A program made the position numbers and the translations under genes. From assembly GCA_017547525.1 (NCBI GenBank), contig JAFYPL010000001.1:1-64000 (forward strand): a stretch of DNA of 64,000 nt, in the 5' to 3' direction. Position 1 is the first letter of the stretch. The number at the start of each line of letters is the position of its first letter. Positions 62,388 through 64,000 of the stretch are shown here, piece after piece. The notes under the pieces were generated by a model. That model was not told where the DNA came from and did no database searches. It worked only from the letters and a program-made list of their open reading frames with translations. The DNA is from Oscillospiraceae bacterium. GTDB taxonomy: Bacteria > Bacillota > Clostridia > Oscillospirales > Ruminococcaceae.

Positions 62388-63107
62388 TTAGAATGAGATA
62401 GCAGCGTTCAGAGCGATTTCCATCATTTCTACGAAACCTGTCTGTCTTTCTTCAGGTGTAGTTTCTGTTTTGTTTACGATGCTGTCGGAAATTGTCAGGA
62501 TACATGCAGCTTTTTTGCCCAGATGACGAGCATTTGCAAACAGACCGAAAGATTCCATTTCTGCACACAGCAGGTCGTATGGAGCTGGTTCTCTGTCGAT
62601 TGTGAAGTCAGAGTAGAAGTTGTCAGAAGACTGGATTGTACCTTTCCAGTATTTTTTGCCCAGTTTGTCAGCTGCTTCTACCAGTTTAGCGTTCAGCTCT
62701 GGAGCTGGCCACTGCAGGTCTTCTGTGTAACCGAATGCTTCTTTAGCGTAGGATGATGGGCTGTAAGCGTTTTCAACGATAACTACGTCGAACAGGTTCA
62801 GTTCTGGTTTGAAAGCACCTGCAGAACCGATTCTTACTACGTTTTCAACGCCGTAGAATTTGAAAAGTTCGTAGGAGTAGATACCGATAGAAGGAATACC
62901 CATACCGGAACCCATGATAGAAACTTCTACACCTTTGTATTTACCTGTGTAACCCAGCATGCCACGAACAGTGTTGAAGCATTTTGGATCTTCCAGGAAT
63001 GTTTCTGCGATCCATTTAGCGCGCAGTGGGTCACCTGGCATGAGAACTGTTTTTGCGATGTCGCCAACCTTTGCATGGTTGTGAGCTGTACCTTTAAAAT
63101 CTGTCAT
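62388..63107 (-). CDS. deoD: Purine-nucleoside phosphorylase DeoD, copy 2
   Basis: 239 aa, same motifs (VLMPGDPLRAKWIAE, GSGMGIPSIGIYSYELFKFY, LTISDSIVNK). Differences cluster in the loop 121-155 (YSPSSYAKEAFGYTEDLQWPAPELNAK vs the other copy). It is the first of the tandem pair, probably cotranscribed. Both use highly biased codons. Confidence 0.95.
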   Translation of the reverse strand: MTDFKGTAHNHAKVGDIAKTVLMPGDPLRAKWIAETFLEDPKCFNTVRGMLGYTGKYKGVEVSIMGSGMGIPSIGIYSYELFKFYGVENVVRIGSAGAFKPELNLFDVVIVENAYSPSSYAKEAFGYTEDLQWPAPELNAKLVEAADKLGKKYWKGTIQSSDNFYSDFTIDREPAPYDLLCAEMESFGLFANARHLGKKAACILTISDSIVNKTETTPEERQTGFVEMMEIALNAAISF

Positions 63108-63279
63108 ATGATAAAACCACCTTTTCTGCCTTTTCAGGGCTTATTATTAGTTTCATTCTAACATATAAAGTATAAAATTTAAATGCAATTACCTTACAAA
63201 AATAAAGCGCATTTTTAGCTGTTTTAACATATTTTTTATATAGTGTTTTCCAGCAGACGGAAACAGCATAAAATACAAT

Positions 63280-63310
63280 ACAAAAAGGGCACCCATACGG
63301 GTGCCCTGAA
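63280..63310 (-). terminator. Terminator of rny
   Basis: Perfect 9-bp arms 63286-63294 and 63299-63307, TTTTTG tail on the minus strand. Confidence 0.85.
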
Positions 63311-63333
63311 ATTTCATCATAACTCTATATGAA

Positions 63334-64000
63334 TTATTTCGCGTAGTCAACTGCGCGGCTTTCGCGGATAACGTTAACTTTGATCTGACCTGGGTAATCC
63401 AGCTCATTTTCAATTTTTGTAACAATGTCACGAGCCAGAATAACAATCTGATCATCGTTGATTGCCTCAGGTTTAACCATGATTCTTACTTCACGGCCAG
63501 CCTGTACAGCATAGCTGTTTTCAACACCTGCAAAGCTGTTGGAAATTTCTTCCAGTTTTTCCAGACGTTTGATGTAGTTTTCCAGATTTTCTCTTCTTGC
63601 GCCTGGACGTGCAGCACTGATAGCGTCTGCAGCCATTACGATAAATGCCAGAGGAGTCTGTGGCTCTACGTCGTTATGGTGTGCCTGGATAGCATGGATA
63701 ACAGCAGGTGATTCTTTGTATTTTTTAGCAACTTCCACGCCGATGGATACGTGAGTACCTTCGTATTCGTGGTCCAGACCTTTGCCGATATCGTGCAACA
63801 GGCCTGCGCGTTTTGCCTGGGCTACGTCCATGCCCAGTTCGCCGGCGATAAGACCGGACAGATAGCAAACTTCCAGAGAGTGTTTCAGCACATTCTGGCC
63901 GTAGCTTGTACGGTATTTCAGTCTACCGATGAGTTTTACCAGTTCAGGATGCAGGCCATGGATGCCAGCTTCCATAACAGCTCTTTCGCCTTCTTTTTTG
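63334..64000 (-). CDS. rny: Ribonuclease Y (C-terminal part; start outside window)
   Basis: About 222 residues visible. HD domain with [17 protein letters not shown] (HD dyad) and [12 protein letters not shown], then the C-terminal RNase Y end [13 protein letters not shown]. Membrane-anchored endonuclease that starts mRNA decay in Firmicutes. N-terminal helix, coiled coil and KH domain lie beyond the window's right edge. Confidence 0.95.
   Translation of the reverse strand, partial: KKEGERAVMEAGIHGLHPELVKLIGRLKYRTSYGQNVLKHSLEVCYLSGLIAGELGMDVAQAKRAGLLHDIGKGLDHEYEGTHVSIGVEVAKKYKESPAVIHAIQAHHNDVEPQTPLAFIVMAADAISAARPGARRENLENYIKRLEKLEEISNSFAGVENSYAVQAGREVRIMVKPEAINDDQIVILARDIVTKIENELDYPGQIKVNVIRESRAVDYAK

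Overview
The window reads as the chromosome of a low-to-moderate G+C anaerobic member of the Bacillota (Clostridia- or Negativicutes-like). The support is indirect: RNase Y, a DUF1292 protein, a YtrA-type GntR/ABC operon, a flavodiiron (FprA-type) O2/NO reductase, oxygen-sensitive two-subunit class I fumarase, FeoAB iron uptake with a DtxR-like operator, many lipoproteins, strong AAGGAGG-type ribosome binding sites and short U-tailed hairpin terminators. No respiratory chain or sporulation gene is visible. Species cannot be named from the sequence alone.

Layout. 0-10.5 kb: housekeeping and stress genes (GrpB-like protein, Bcp peroxiredoxin, CBM9-like protein, Nudix hydrolase, flavodiiron protein, AcpS, a very large FtsX-type permease with its ATPase, uridine kinase). 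10.5-11.6 kb: an unusual membrane protein with a zinc ribbon, a TVTPEP repeat stalk and an SH3-like domain. 11.70-19.39 kb: an integrated element in the 3' end of the initiator tRNA gene, bounded by a perfect 45-bp repeat. It carries a tyrosine integrase, a small serine recombinase, WYL and XRE regulators, two tiny membrane proteins, a putative replication or DNA-binding protein flanked by iteron-like repeats, and a pair of unknown paralogues. 19.5-31 kb: transporters (YczE, TauE/SafE, split ChrA), a barnase lipoprotein/barstar pair, a two-component system with a FakA-C-like mini-protein between regulator and kinase, HtrA, and feoA-feoB-Cys-rich peptide under a DtxR-like operator. 31-49 kb: recG, a DUF2142 membrane protein, asparaginase, tRNA-Arg, a radical SAM protein, secreted foldases, OxlT-like and other MFS carriers, YibE/F, murC, a GntR-ABC operon, TcdA-like enzyme. 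49-64 kb: cardiolipin synthase, an amino-acid permease and RidA with very biased codon use, glycosyltransferase, sugar kinase, amino-acid racemase, fumarase alpha/beta, HflX, an Lrp regulator, tandem deoD genes and the 3' part of rny.

Themes. Amino-acid use stands out: a permease with the codon bias of a very highly expressed gene, RidA, asparaginase, an Asp/Glu racemase, fumarase and an Lrp/AsnC regulator point to amino-acid and dicarboxylate metabolism as an important energy route (inference). Envelope quality control is represented by HtrA, a trigger-factor-like lipoprotein and a cyclophilin lipoprotein. The accessory interest is concentrated in the 7.6-kb element: it looks like a plasmid-like integrative element without a relaxase, with identifiable att sites, putative integrase arm sites at both ends, operators for its XRE switch and iterons around a putative initiator gene.
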